Positions 1 to 8,843 of a stretch of DNA of 32,828 bases are shown here, in pieces. A model generated the notes under the pieces. The model had not been told where the DNA came from, made no database searches, and saw nothing but the letters and a program-made list of their open reading frames with translations. Every line of letters starts with the position of its first letter. The stretch's first letter is position 1. The DNA is taken from positions 1 through 32,828 of the forward strand of contig MAAL01000012.1 in assembly GCA_002163245.1 (NCBI GenBank). The letters run 5' to 3'. Made by a program: the position numbers and the translations under genes. This stretch comes from Gammaproteobacteria bacterium 42_54_T18 (GTDB taxonomy: Bacteria; Pseudomonadota; Gammaproteobacteria; Pseudomonadales; Ketobacteraceae).

Positions 1-10
1 AAACATTGAC

Positions 11-78
11 CCATCGTGAACGATCGTTTTATAAATAATGCTCCAGTGTTACTTCAATGCGCGAATCGTTCACGATGG
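11..78. repeat. 14-bp perfect inverted repeat
   Basis: The arms CCATCGTGAACGAT (11-24) and ATCGTTCACGATGG (65-78) are exact reverse complements separated by 40 bases. The core CATCGTG/CACGAT recurs at about 92-97 and 111-117, so the motif appears four times in about 110 bases. No transposase is attached. It could be a REP/MITE-like element, a terminator-like hairpin of a gene to the left, or a regulator binding array. Confidence 0.6.
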
Positions 79-729
79 CCGTAATGAGTGGTCACGATCG
101 CCGAAATACGCATCGTGCGGTAAATTAATTGATATCATGTTTATTCTGTCCTTATTATTTACTGTGATCCATTTTTATACAATTAAAGTAAGTGAGAACA
201 ATGGATGAAAAACGCTCTAATATTTTGGCATCCACCAAAAATTAGATTTTCGCCTTGAGCAATACACCAAGAATATTTTTAAAATTTGCAAAAAACGATA
301 GTTAAATAGTGTAGGTACGCAATTATCATATTTCAAATTATTTTGTGATGGTAATCCTGCGAGCGCTACCAAAGAATATATTAGGGATATGTTGTTGAGG
401 CTCGAATTCTAGTAACCATGGTATAGGCCTTGAGAATAGTATGAATATTGATCCTCTGGGGATTTGAATCTGTTTAAGTTATTGAATTTAAAGAGTGGTA
501 TGCAAATATAAATATTCGTGCAAAGAGTATTTGCATAAATGGATGCGAGGAGAAAATCACTTCGAAAATCTCCGTAGAATTGTCCCTAAACGCTAATCGG
601 TTTTTTGATCGATGTGAGTGCCGTACATTTGGTAACGAGATTATGTCGCACAAAAGGTAGATACAGAGTTAAAATGACTAGGTTACACTGCTAGGCAATT
701 CCCCAAATTTAAGAAGGATGAGATAACGT
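79..729. other. non-coding region, no gene recognised
   Basis: About 650 AT-rich bases without a convincing gene. The longest suggestive stretch is an open frame of about 36 codons at 302-412 that ends in TAG and has no good start or ribosome binding site; it may be a gene relic or chance. The last bases (AAGAAGGATGAG, 711-722) form the ribosome binding site of the next gene. I see no clear promoter. Confidence 0.5.
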
Positions 730-3700
730 ATGGATAGCGAAATACAGTCATTGCAGAAAGCGTTGACTGAACTAGGGGATGAATTTAACCAAAAGGTGCA
801 GCATTTAGAGCGGCGCATTGATGTGTTGGTATCTAAGCAGGAACTATCTAAGCAAGAGCTATCTGAAATTATAGAGCCCAATGCTTCTGTAGCAGAACAG
901 GTTGTTAGTCCTCAGGTTTCGAAAAAAGCAAAATCTGACTTTTCTCGTGATGTGTCCCATACGCCTCGGAACCCTGTAAAGACTCAGAGTAAAAACTCGT
1001 TATTTTCTGGGCTTATATCGTTGTTTACTCCCGTATTTGCAATGTTATTAGGTCCATTTTCTGGTTTGCTAGAGCAATTTTCTTCACTTTATCAACATTA
1101 CCAGAAGCAAGGTAAAGCCCCCGTGTTTTTTATGACGCTAACCGGGGTGGTGGCGTTAGTCTTTGGTTTCGGTTACCTATTGCAATATTCTTTTAACGAG
1201 TATTTGGGGCCGATAGGAAAGGTGGTGATTGGATTTGTCATCGCTTTTGCTACCACTGGCGGAGGCGTGTGGTTTACCAAAAACAAACAGGAAATGGCGG
1301 AATATGGCTCTAGCATTATAGCGTTAGGAGTGGTGCTAAGTTATCTCTGTGCGTATTTTGCGGGGCCTTATTATGGCGTGTTGCCGGACTTTTTGGGCTT
1401 TTTGTTGTTGGTGGCAGTCACCGCAATTGCTTATGTATTGGCCCTCCTATTTGAGACTCGCGTGGTAGCAATTGTCACGTTGGTAGGTGGTGCAGCGATG
1501 CCATTGGTGATGGGACATGTGGATCAGTCACCTCAGCTATATCTAAGTTACCTTTTAGTGCTTACCTGTGCCATGTTGCATCTGTCCCAGCGTATTCACT
1601 GGCAACCGTTGGCGTATGTGGCAATGTTGCTGAGTGCAGCGATGGTAGAGGTTTCAGTCAATAATAGAGAAATGGCATTGTCACTGTTGGAGTACGCTGA
1701 ACCTTATGGATTAATTGTTATCCTTCATGGTTTTTTCTATGCTTTTGCATTTTATGCATTGGAGGGGTTAAGTCGTATTGTAGCAATGGATAGGGTTAGA
1801 TTGACGATCATAACCGCTAATATTGTTTTCTATCTAGCCTTAAGTCAGCAATTGATTGCCAGCAGTGTATTGCTGGGAGTTATTTATTTGTTGAATATTG
1901 TGCCTTGGTTGGTGCTGTTTATACTACCGCGCAAAGTGTTTCGATATACGGTAGGCAGTGATGAGTTTCGCGTGGTGCAGGCACTGGCGTTACTGCACGC
2001 TGGGTTGTTGATGGGTTTGGGTATTCTCGTATTAAGTAGTCCTGATTTGATGGGGCTTATCTGGTGTGTTGAGGCCTTGTTATTGGTGTATTTAGGTAGT
2101 AAGTTTCAATTTGTGAGTGTGCGAGTTGAAGGGTATATTGCGTTGCTCATTTCGTTTGTTGCCATGGCTTTCCAGATAGCGGTATGGGTTTTGGATTCAG
2201 TCGAACCTGTGCCCACATTACTGGCTTTAGACATGAACATTGGGTGGGTTAATCTAATAGCAGTGACTGCATTAATCTACTGTGCGTTAGTGCTGTTGTC
2301 ACGCCAGGTGATGGTTTTAACCGATAAGGAGCGAAGTCTGAAATTGCTGTTAAGCAATCTATTTTCAGTATGTTTATCTTTAAGCTTTTTATTGACGGTG
2401 GGTATATTCTGGGCACAAGGCATGTGGATGTTAGCCATCGTACCAATGTTTTATTTGATTTGGCGATCTAGGCAACAGGGGTTGTTTTTTACTGAATTGT
2501 TTGGATTATCTCATTTACTTTTGATCGCTATCCCCGTTATTGTAAGTTCAAGCGTGGCTGGAAATTTTCATTTCTCTGAGCAGAGTATTTACGGCCAAAT
2601 CGCAAGAATAGAGGCATTTGTGAGCCTATGGTTGATTGCCGAGTTTTATAAGCGATTTTTTCATCAAAGTACCAATTTTGGTTTCACCGAAAATTTGCGA
2701 AAATTGTTTTATTGTATTATTCCGGTGTTTTTCTTGCCGAGTGTCTTACGCCAGCATGCCGAGTATTTCCCGTTAGTTCTGTGGGCTTCCAGTGCGATAG
2801 CATTGTTATTGTATTATCGCTTGCAGTTCACTGTGTTGAAATTTGAAGTAAGATTATTGGTGGTTGCGGCTAGTGTGGCTTCGGTTGGTGGATGTTGGCT
2901 GGTTGAATATGGGGATTGGCAGGGTAGAGCCTTAGAAGCGCTATTAGCTGGGTTGGCTTTCTACGTATTTATTGGTTGGTTAGGGCAGGGATTGCGTCGG
3001 GCTCCATTAGGTACAGAACGACATAAGCAACGGCATTGGGCATTAAAGCCGCTCTTTACCGTTGCCGTGTATTATGTTGCGATTGCCCTGTTTATTGTGC
3101 TGTATGGTATTTCATCCAACGTTAATCTTTCTATGTTGGTAGTGTTAGTTTATTTTGTGGGAGTCTATTTCTACCATCCGGTGTTAACGCCTATACGTTC
3201 TAATCTTCAAGCGATTTATGGGATCGTATTTTTACTGTTTACGATACTTACCTACAATCATGTCAATGCTGTTTTTGGTGGACGCTTTGTTTTTGGTGCG
3301 ACACCAGTATTATTGACAGCGGCTTTGAATGTGATGGCTGCTTTCTGTGTGGCATTGCTAGTGCATCGCAAGAGCGCTCAGAATCGGGCTGTATGGTGTA
3401 TTTCCGGCGGCCAAATATTACACGCATGGTTATTTAACCTAGTCACAATCGTTGTGTATGTTTCTCTTTCGGCACAAATATTCTCTAATATGTTAGGGCC
3501 GGTGATTTCATTTGTACTGGTAGCACATGCAACCATTATTCTGTTTCAGACTATTAAGCCACCGATGAAAAAGTTAATTTGGCTGTCGGTGATGTTGTAT
3601 GGTGTGGCGGCGTTAAAAGTTTTGTTATGGGATATGAATGATTTTTCTTTGGTGCAGAAAATTGTGGTATTTATGCTGATTGGTTTGTGCATGTTAGGGG

Positions 3701-3747
3701 CAGCGTTTAAGTTTCAAAAAGTGATGGTGGACGCTGTAGAGCGGTAG
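730..3747 (+). CDS. DUF2339 family multi-pass membrane protein
   Basis: A protein of 1005 residues with the DUF2339 architecture. A short coiled coil (about residues 1-45, with heptad-like L/I/V spacing) is followed by a polar linker to about residue 80. Most of the remaining sequence is hydrophobic and predicts well over 20 membrane segments. The first part of the membrane region (about 130-260) has the family's pattern: a 'GVVALVFGFGYLLQYSF' helix, a glycine-rich helix, an 'EYGSSIIALGVVLSYL' segment and a 'VGGAAMPLVMG' turn. The ATG at 730 is preceded by AAGAAGGATGAG at good spacing. The function of the family is unknown; the protein should lie in the inner membrane. The gene stands alone, with a convergent histidine kinase gene 41 bases downstream. 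Family assignment is confident; no activity can be named. Confidence 0.85.
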   Translation: MDSEIQSLQKALTELGDEFNQKVQHLERRIDVLVSKQELSKQELSEIIEPNASVAEQVVSPQVSKKAKSDFSRDVSHTPRNPVKTQSKNSLFSGLISLFTPVFAMLLGPFSGLLEQFSSLYQHYQKQGKAPVFFMTLTGVVALVFGFGYLLQYSFNEYLGPIGKVVIGFVIAFATTGGGVWFTKNKQEMAEYGSSIIALGVVLSYLCAYFAGPYYGVLPDFLGFLLLVAVTAIAYVLALLFETRVVAIVTLVGGAAMPLVMGHVDQSPQLYLSYLLVLTCAMLHLSQRIHWQPLAYVAMLLSAAMVEVSVNNREMALSLLEYAEPYGLIVILHGFFYAFAFYALEGLSRIVAMDRVRLTIITANIVFYLALSQQLIASSVLLGVIYLLNIVPWLVLFILPRKVFRYTVGSDEFRVVQALALLHAGLLMGLGILVLSSPDLMGLIWCVEALLLVYLGSKFQFVSVRVEGYIALLISFVAMAFQIAVWVLDSVEPVPTLLALDMNIGWVNLIAVTALIYCALVLLSRQVMVLTDKERSLKLLLSNLFSVCLSLSFLLTVGIFWAQGMWMLAIVPMFYLIWRSRQQGLFFTELFGLSHLLLIAIPVIVSSSVAGNFHFSEQSIYGQIARIEAFVSLWLIAEFYKRFFHQSTNFGFTENLRKLFYCIIPVFFLPSVLRQHAEYFPLVLWASSAIALLLYYRLQFTVLKFEVRLLVVAASVASVGGCWLVEYGDWQGRALEALLAGLAFYVFIGWLGQGLRRAPLGTERHKQRHWALKPLFTVAVYYVAIALFIVLYGISSNVNLSMLVVLVYFVGVYFYHPVLTPIRSNLQAIYGIVFLLFTILTYNHVNAVFGGRFVFGATPVLLTAALNVMAAFCVALLVHRKSAQNRAVWCISGGQILHAWLFNLVTIVVYVSLSAQIFSNMLGPVISFVLVAHATIILFQTIKPPMKKLIWLSVMLYGVAALKVLLWDMNDFSLVQKIVVFMLIGLCMLGAAFKFQKVMVDAVER

Positions 3748-3788
3748 AGTTCGACAGGTTATAGCTGATATCTGTTGACGTATTACTA

Positions 3789-6131
3789 TCAGTTATTTGC
3801 AAATTTAATGTATTGAGATAAACAGTTTCGAAGAACATTGAGTTTAAGTGGTTTTTCTAAGAAATCATTCATCTTAATCTCATCGCAGCGAGATTTATCT
3901 TGATCCATTACATTTGCAGTCACGGCAATAATGGGGATATCTTTGTATTCCCAGTCAGATGTTCTGATTGTTGATGTGCATGTAAAACCGTCCATTACCG
4001 GCATTTGTAAATCCATCAAAATAAGTGAAACTGTGTTTTCTTTAAGAGCACTAAGAGCTTCTTCTCCATGGCTGGCTACTAAGCTGCTAAAACCAAGTTT
4101 CTTCAGCATTTTTGCAATAACTTTTTGGTTCACTATATTATCTTCTACCACTAATATGGGTAAATCCGCAGAGGCCAGTTGGTCTGGGATATGCAAATGA
4201 ACAGGTTCACCAACTTCAAGAGGCATTTTTAGTGTAAAACGGCTTCCCTCTCCTAATCCTGAATCAACTTTCAATGAACCGTCTAACGATTCGGCTAGGC
4301 GGCGACAAATTGATAGTCCAATACCCATTCCGCCATGACGTCGAGTAAACCCTCCTTCAATTTGCATAAAAGGATCGAATATTAACTCTTGCTGATCTTG
4401 TGCGACCCCTGGCCCGCTATCGGATACAATACAGATTAGTTGGGGAGGCATAGTATTATCGTCAACTGAGGCGTTTAACCGTACTTCTCCTTGCTCGGTA
4501 AACTTGACGGCATTATCAAGTAGTTTTGTTAAGATTACCGTGAGCTTATGTCGGTCTGTTACTATCCAATTGGGCACGTTCGAATTAACGTCACTGAAGA
4601 AGGTCAGGTTTCGTTCTTTGCACACGGCCTTATAATGTTCGGCTAGTTTGCCCATCGCGAAACTAACCTGGGAGCTTTCTCGCTTTATCTTCAGCTGGCC
4701 TGCTTGTATTTCAGTATGGATGAGTATGTCGTCCACCACACCCATCATGTCATTTGCGCCAGAACGTATTATCTTAAGAGACTCAGCAACGTATTGAGCA
4801 TCGGTACCCTTGGCTAGCTCAACTCCTCCTAGGATTGCATTCATCGGAGTACGAAGTTCGTGACTAATCGACGTAATAAAATCACTTTTTAGCTTTAAGT
4901 TTGATTCATATGCTTCAATTGATTCTTTTTGAGCCGCTATTTTTTCTTTTCTCAGGGTGTTGATTCTATCGGCAAGGCCGAGAGATAGCAGGACAACCTC
5001 TATCGCTGAGCCTATTTGAATGCTTCGTTCGATAACCCATATCGTTGGTAAAATACCGGATATTTTAAGGCAAAATATGACTAAAGATATTAATAGGGCA
5101 CTCCATGCTATTAGAAAAAACCGAGCTGGCCTATAGCCTGCCTTCCAGCTTAAAAAACCAGCCACGATTCCGGCGATACAGGCCGGTACGCCAAGTCCTA
5201 TGACCGACAAAATACCTAGCGAATAGTTACCATAAAAGCTCATTAGTATTGTTAGTATCATTAATACAACGAATGCCTTCATGAACCTGTCAATTCGGGG
5301 AAAGTGTTGAGCTAAATCTAAGAATGAACATACGAAGAGGGACATGAATATAGTCCAGGTACAAGTAAGTACAACGGTTGATTGATTTCCTAAATTAGGA
5401 AAGTTCGGCCACAAATATTGAAATGAAAACCCATAATATGAAAACAACCAAAACGAAAATCCTAATATATAGGTTACGTAATATAAGTAGGTTTTATCGC
5501 GCATTGAAACATAAACAAAGAGATTGTAGAGAGCCATTACTAGCATAATGCCAAAGTATAAACCAAGACCTAGGCTTCTTATTCCGTGCTGTAGTGTAAA
5601 CTCCCGTGAATCCCAAAGTATCATTGGGACAGGTTCGTGTAAGCCGTCTGCTGTATCGAGTCTGATATATACGGTTTGTTCCTCTCTTGTGGCAATATCA
5701 AGGGGAAATAAGAAATTTCTATAATCAACCTCTCTAGTAGAAAATTCTCGACGATCTCCCGTGTGGACTTCTTTTAATATGCCCTCAGTGCTGACTGCGT
5801 AGTAATCAACATAGTCCTGTAAAGGAAATGCAATTTCGAAAAGCAGGGTGTCATCAGCAGGTAAATTTGAATGAAACTTTAGACGCAGCCAATAAACATT
5901 TTTCGAAAAAGCAAAATTAGGTGTCTCGGCGGTGTTCTTTTTCCAAAGGTGGTCATGATTTGATGACATGAGGTCTTGAATATTGATATCCCCATGAGTA
6001 TCTACTAGATAGTCGGCATAGAGGCCTAGATTATACTTTTTGATTGATGACTGTAGTTCAACGACAGACGCGTTTGCTTTAATGGTAACAATCATTGAAA
6101 GAATGAGTATGTATATAGATATTCTAACCAT
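3789..6131 (-). CDS. 7TMR-DISM hybrid sensor histidine kinase with receiver domain
   Basis: A protein of 780 residues. Residues 1-21 look like a signal peptide. Residues 25-180 form a periplasmic 7TMR-DISMED2-like beta domain ('NVYWLRLKF', 'VYIRLDT'). Seven membrane helices span about 185-390 and end in 'SAIEVVLLSLGLADRIN', which is characteristic of the DISM family. A coiled linker leads to the HisKA domain with phospho-acceptor His424 (SHELRTPMNAI). The HATPase domain has the N box (LLDNAVKF, Asn540), the G1 box (DSGPG, 571-575) and the G2 box (GMGIGLSI). A C-terminal receiver (658-775) has the acidic pair ED 663-664, phospho-acceptor Asp707 (LMDLQMPVMDG) and Lys760. All catalytic residues are present, so an active hybrid kinase is expected. 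The periplasmic domain probably binds a small molecule such as a carbohydrate, but the ligand is unknown. No separate response regulator lies nearby. Confidence 0.93.
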   Translation of the reverse strand: MVRISIYILILSMIVTIKANASVVELQSSIKKYNLGLYADYLVDTHGDINIQDLMSSNHDHLWKKNTAETPNFAFSKNVYWLRLKFHSNLPADDTLLFEIAFPLQDYVDYYAVSTEGILKEVHTGDRREFSTREVDYRNFLFPLDIATREEQTVYIRLDTADGLHEPVPMILWDSREFTLQHGIRSLGLGLYFGIMLVMALYNLFVYVSMRDKTYLYYVTYILGFSFWLFSYYGFSFQYLWPNFPNLGNQSTVVLTCTWTIFMSLFVCSFLDLAQHFPRIDRFMKAFVVLMILTILMSFYGNYSLGILSVIGLGVPACIAGIVAGFLSWKAGYRPARFFLIAWSALLISLVIFCLKISGILPTIWVIERSIQIGSAIEVVLLSLGLADRINTLRKEKIAAQKESIEAYESNLKLKSDFITSISHELRTPMNAILGGVELAKGTDAQYVAESLKIIRSGANDMMGVVDDILIHTEIQAGQLKIKRESSQVSFAMGKLAEHYKAVCKERNLTFFSDVNSNVPNWIVTDRHKLTVILTKLLDNAVKFTEQGEVRLNASVDDNTMPPQLICIVSDSGPGVAQDQQELIFDPFMQIEGGFTRRHGGMGIGLSICRRLAESLDGSLKVDSGLGEGSRFTLKMPLEVGEPVHLHIPDQLASADLPILVVEDNIVNQKVIAKMLKKLGFSSLVASHGEEALSALKENTVSLILMDLQMPVMDGFTCTSTIRTSDWEYKDIPIIAVTANVMDQDKSRCDEIKMNDFLEKPLKLNVLRNCLSQYIKFANN

Positions 6132-6448
6132 TAGTGCGAGTGCCTAAACATCATTGATAAGTGAATGTAATATATAGAATTGTAGTTTGCTTTAGAGAAA
6201 AGAACGTTACTAATTTGATCAAAGGTATACGAATTATATGTTGGTGTTTACCTTTGTTTGCCCGATACCCTGTTAGGCTATTTTGGTTAAACAGTAGCTT
6301 AGGAATAAGGGGGGGGTGTGCTCTTATCTTGTTGATTTATAATGAATTTATATTTTTATTTGATGCTTGGTATTGCTACAGATTTAAAGGATGATAAGCT
6401 TTGTTGGCCGCTAGGCAACTATAATTAAGGGTTCAGATTAAGGAAGTT
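6132..6448. other. divergent intergenic region between kinase and AraC-type regulator
   Basis: This holds the 5' regions of the minus-strand kinase and the plus-strand regulator. An open frame at 6161-6394 has no ribosome binding site and an unlikely composition, so I do not call it. A run of eight G lies at 6309-6316. The ribosome binding site AAGGAAG of the regulator lies just upstream of 6449. I could not place promoter boxes with confidence. Confidence 0.4.
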
Positions 6449-7270
6449 ATGATAAACCTGCTCACGACAGTAAAAAACACAATCAATGAGAATCGTGTAT
6501 TGCCTTTTTCTGTCTACACCTCAGTCAAAGAACAAAAACTGTTAAATGTCCCTATTGTAAAACCATTGCTGATTATTGTACTTAGTGGTGACAAAGAGAT
6601 CGGTAAGGATAAAAAGGTGGTTTGTCATTCCGGCGATTTTATTTTTTTATCGGATAGTTCGGGGATAAATATACGTAATATACCCAAAGATCAAGAGTAC
6701 TTTGCCTTGTTAATTGAATTTGACCAACAAGATTTTGATGCTTTTCAGGTCAATAGTCCCCAAGTCAATGCAATTAATAAACAACATTATTATGTTGGTA
6801 AAACAACGCCAGTATTAGAGCAATGTTTACAGCAATTTGTTGAAAGCTCCCTGTGGGCTCCTGAGCAACTGTGGCCCTTACGTAAAAGAGAAATCATAGA
6901 GTTGCTGTGCCTCATGGGCCATAAAGAAATTTTATCGATGGTTGGGAATTCCAAAGTAGGGCGTCGGTTGAATGATATGTTCTATGAACAGGACTTTCAT
7001 GAATTATCCATCGAGTTTATTTGCAACCAACTGGCAATGAGCGAATCTACGTTACGACGAAAATTGAAATCAGAAGGCACAAGTGTGCAAAAGATTAAGG
7101 ATCAAGCAAAATTAGGCTTGGGTTTGCATTTGCTGCAAACAACACGTCATTCTATTGGCCTGATTGCAGAACAATGTGGCTACCAATCTCAATCACGGTT
7201 TGCAGACCGTTTTAAAGGGCGTTTTGGTTTAACGCCATCTGAACTGCGAAAAACTAAAATGGCGGGATAG
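6449..7270 (+). CDS. AraC/XylS family transcriptional regulator
   Basis: A protein of 273 residues. The N-terminal half (about 1-130) is a cupin-like effector or dimerisation domain with weak family features ('CHSGDFIFLS'). The C-terminal AraC DNA-binding domain covers about 170-268. The first helix-turn-helix is at 187-207 (LSIEFICNQLAMSESTLRRK). The second is at 235-257 (IGLIAEQCGYQSQSRFADRF), followed by the signature 'GRFGLTPSELR'. The start is supported by AAGGAAG a few bases upstream. The next gene on the same strand, 101 bases downstream, is a truncated PEBP-family gene and could have been its target; that is inference. The effector is unknown. Confidence 0.93.
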   Translation: MINLLTTVKNTINENRVLPFSVYTSVKEQKLLNVPIVKPLLIIVLSGDKEIGKDKKVVCHSGDFIFLSDSSGINIRNIPKDQEYFALLIEFDQQDFDAFQVNSPQVNAINKQHYYVGKTTPVLEQCLQQFVESSLWAPEQLWPLRKREIIELLCLMGHKEILSMVGNSKVGRRLNDMFYEQDFHELSIEFICNQLAMSESTLRRKLKSEGTSVQKIKDQAKLGLGLHLLQTTRHSIGLIAEQCGYQSQSRFADRFKGRFGLTPSELRKTKMAG

Positions 7271-7371
7271 GGCGAAAGTGTGACTGTTTGGGGGCAACGT
7301 CGGTCGAAAGAAAAGGCTAAGATATGGCTTAAATCATAGGTTGAATCATAGTCACACTAACAAGGGTTGTT

Positions 7372-7548
7372 ATGCACCATACACGTAAACTACTTTCCGT
7401 TTTATCACTTAGTCTCTCGACATCGGTATTTGCAGGTTCACTTACTTTATCTAGCCAAGATATTGCTCAAGGCCAGTTTATGGCTAAAGCCCAGGAATTT
7501 AATGGGTTTGGTTGTTCCGGTGGGGATCTGTCGCCACACCTTAAATGA
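7372..7548 (+). pseudogene. 5' fragment of a secreted PEBP (YbhB/YbcL) family gene, cut by an IS6 element
   Basis: The ATG at 7372 opens 58 codons: a signal peptide (MHHTRKLLSVLSLSLSTSVFA, cleavage expected near residue 21), then 'GSLTLSSQDIAQGQFM' and 'GFGCSGGDLSPHLK'. The last part matches the start of phosphatidylethanolamine-binding/Raf-kinase-inhibitor-like proteins, where a variant of 'CxGxNxSPxLxW' is conserved. The frame runs into TGA (7546-7548) exactly at the edge of the IS6 element. Intact family members have roughly 150-190 residues, so about two thirds is missing. I could not find the 3' part beyond the element in any frame. The family is usually periplasmic; the fragment is unlikely to be functional. 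Confidence 0.8.
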
Positions 7549-7562
7549 TACTGTCAACTTAA
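7549..7562 (+). repeat. left terminal inverted repeat of the IS6 element
   Basis: TACTGTCAACTTAA, an exact reverse complement of 8331-8344. Confidence 0.88.
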
Positions 7563-7598
7563 CCTGGTCAAAGCGTAATGATTCTGGGTGAATTTGAC

Positions 7599-8306
7599 TT
7601 AGTTGTTTATTACCAAATTTTTGACACAGGTAACCTGAGACCATTGTTCAAATGCACGGTCTCTAATTTCACGATAGTGGCGTGCTTTGAGTAAATGGCG
7701 TTGTTGACGGAAGTGATTGTTAATTACGCCATGGTTTGCGAGGAATCGCTGTGCTTGTGCAATGGATTTGAATTGTCGCATTTGTCTTTGCTGTTGTCGT
7801 GTCTTCTGGTGGGACACTTCAGCGATATTGTTTTTATATTGTTCGGTAATATGCGGTGTTTTTGACCCTAAGTCACGTAATGCTGCTTTGTAACTTGCGA
7901 GCTTATCTGTGATGATTTTACGTGGTTGTTGGCGGTGATTTTTAAAGAGTTTCTTGAAGAACTTGAGGGCGGCCTTCTTGTCACGCTTATTAGTTACAAG
8001 TACATCAAGTTCATTGCCATCCTGGTCTACTGCTCTCCACAGATAACGGAGCTTTCCGTTAATCTTGATAAAAACTTCGTCTAAATACCATTCATCACCA
8101 AGTGCACCTTGTTTCTTTTTCAATGATTTCACGAAAGTAGCGGTGAATTTTAGGCACCATTGCCGAATGGATTCGTAAGATACTACAATGCCCCTGCATG
8201 CTAGAATCTCCTCAACATCTCTGAAGCTCAGTGCGAATCGATGGTACAGCCATATAGCGTGACTGATGATTTGATGTGGGTAGCGGAAGCGTTTGTATGT
8301 ATTCAT
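7599..8306 (-). CDS. IS6-family transposase
   Basis: A full-length DDE transposase of 235 residues. An N-terminal helix-turn-helix region has the family pattern 'FRYPHQIISHAIWLYHRFALS' followed by 'FRDVEEILACRGI'. The catalytic core has Asp76 (WYLDEVFI), Asp134 (IITDKLASY) and Glu163 (NNIAEVSHQ), followed by 'QRQMRQFKS', which aligns with the usual 'RRRERQMRRFKS' block. No frameshift or stop is visible, so the enzyme is probably competent for replicative transposition and cointegrate formation. It differs in sequence from the relic immediately to the right. Confidence 0.94.
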   Translation of the reverse strand: MNTYKRFRYPHQIISHAIWLYHRFALSFRDVEEILACRGIVVSYESIRQWCLKFTATFVKSLKKKQGALGDEWYLDEVFIKINGKLRYLWRAVDQDGNELDVLVTNKRDKKAALKFFKKLFKNHRQQPRKIITDKLASYKAALRDLGSKTPHITEQYKNNIAEVSHQKTRQQQRQMRQFKSIAQAQRFLANHGVINNHFRQQRHLLKARHYREIRDRAFEQWSQVTCVKNLVINN

Positions 8307-8330
8307 GGGGCGTGGAGTATACGGGAATGC

Positions 8331-8344
8331 TTAAGTTGACAGTA
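8331..8344 (-). repeat. right terminal inverted repeat of the IS6 element
   Basis: TTAAGTTGACAGTA, an exact reverse complement of 7549-7562. Confidence 0.88.
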
Positions 8345-8396
8345 CTACCGGAATTGTCCATTCGGCTAACAACCTGCACCTAGCAGCTAAAAGGCA

Positions 8397-8843
8397 GGTT
8401 CTGTGTCTTCTTTCTTATTCGGGATTCGTGCTGTTACTCAAGTCACTCCCAGTCAGCGACACAGATTTATACCAAGGTGGCGATTGGTAAGCTTAAAGCT
8501 GTGCATAAGAACCCGACATAATCTTCTTCATCTGGCCTTTATTGATCATTGCCATAAATTCGATTCCAACCAATGTTGCTCGTGCAGAATGAAAGTTATT
8601 GAAGTCTAACATAGGCCGAGTAACTCGTTTTATTCGCCGGTGATCTTGTTCAATGATATTGTTTAGATACTTGTACTGACGGATTTTTGCTCGCCGATTA
8701 TTCTCATCGTTGAACTGATTAATGCCTGCTTTATTGAAGAAACAACGGACACACTGAAGGATGATCGATTGAGGTGTGTGTTGGCCTTTGAATGAGGTCA
8801 TTCTACCATGCGGCTCTCTAGCGTCACTGGGTGCGACAAAACC
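8397..8843. mobile_element. internally deleted relic of a second IS6-family element
   Basis: This holds a shortened IS6 transposase frame on the minus strand (8493-8801). The right end reads, on the minus strand, GGTTTTGTCGCACC, an IS6-like terminus. The best left-end candidate is GGTTCTGTGTCTTC at 8397, which matches 9 of 14 positions, so the left boundary is uncertain. At about 447 bp it is well below the 700-880 bp usual for the family. No target duplication is seen. A hairpin AACCTGC/GCAGGTT (8371-8400) lies at its left edge. Confidence 0.6.
8493..8801 (-). pseudogene. truncated IS6-family transposase (internal deletion)
   Basis: An open frame of 102 residues that joins the two ends of an IS6 transposase. 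Residues 1-20 ('FKGQHTPQSIILQCVRCFF') match the usual N-terminus. From about residue 22 it continues with 'KAGINQFN', equivalent to the region around the second catalytic Asp, then 'YLNNIIEQDHRRIKRV' and 'RPMLDFNNFHSARATL', the family C-terminus. The helix-turn-helix and first catalytic Asp region are missing, about 130 residues compared with full-length members. The frame is retained across the junction. Not expected to be active. Confidence 0.85.

Larger units (their letters stand above)
7549..8344. mobile_element. complete IS6-family insertion sequence
   Basis: A 796-bp element bounded by perfect 14-bp terminal inverted repeats, TACTGTCAACTTAA at the left and its complement at the right, enclosing one DDE transposase gene on the minus strand. 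Size and layout fit the IS6 family. IS6 elements normally create an 8-bp target duplication. Here the left flank (TTAAATGA) and the right flank (CTACCGGA) do not match, which suggests a deletion or recombination after insertion rather than a simple insertion. Confidence 0.88.

Noticed and set aside
6161-6394. Open frame of 77 codons upstream of the AraC-type regulator
   Set aside because: No ribosome binding site, unlikely residue composition and location in the divergent promoter region; treated as chance.
7367-7591. Open frame of 74 codons covering the PEBP fragment
   Set aside because: It is in a different frame from the signal peptide and PEBP motif, and it runs across the IS6 boundary.
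8364-8400. Integron attC-like site (GGCTAAC followed by the AACCTGC/GCAGGTT hairpin)
   Set aside because: The core does not fit RYYYAAC, no matching GTTRRRY partner is present and no integrase or cassette pattern is seen.
8345-8490. Possible continuation of the PEBP-family gene to the right of the IS6 element
   Set aside because: I read all three plus-strand frames; one is open to about 8489 but shows none of the later PEBP motifs.
8403-8609. Open frame on the plus strand over the IS6 relic
   Set aside because: It overlaps the relic transposase on the other strand, has no family resemblance and no ribosome binding site.
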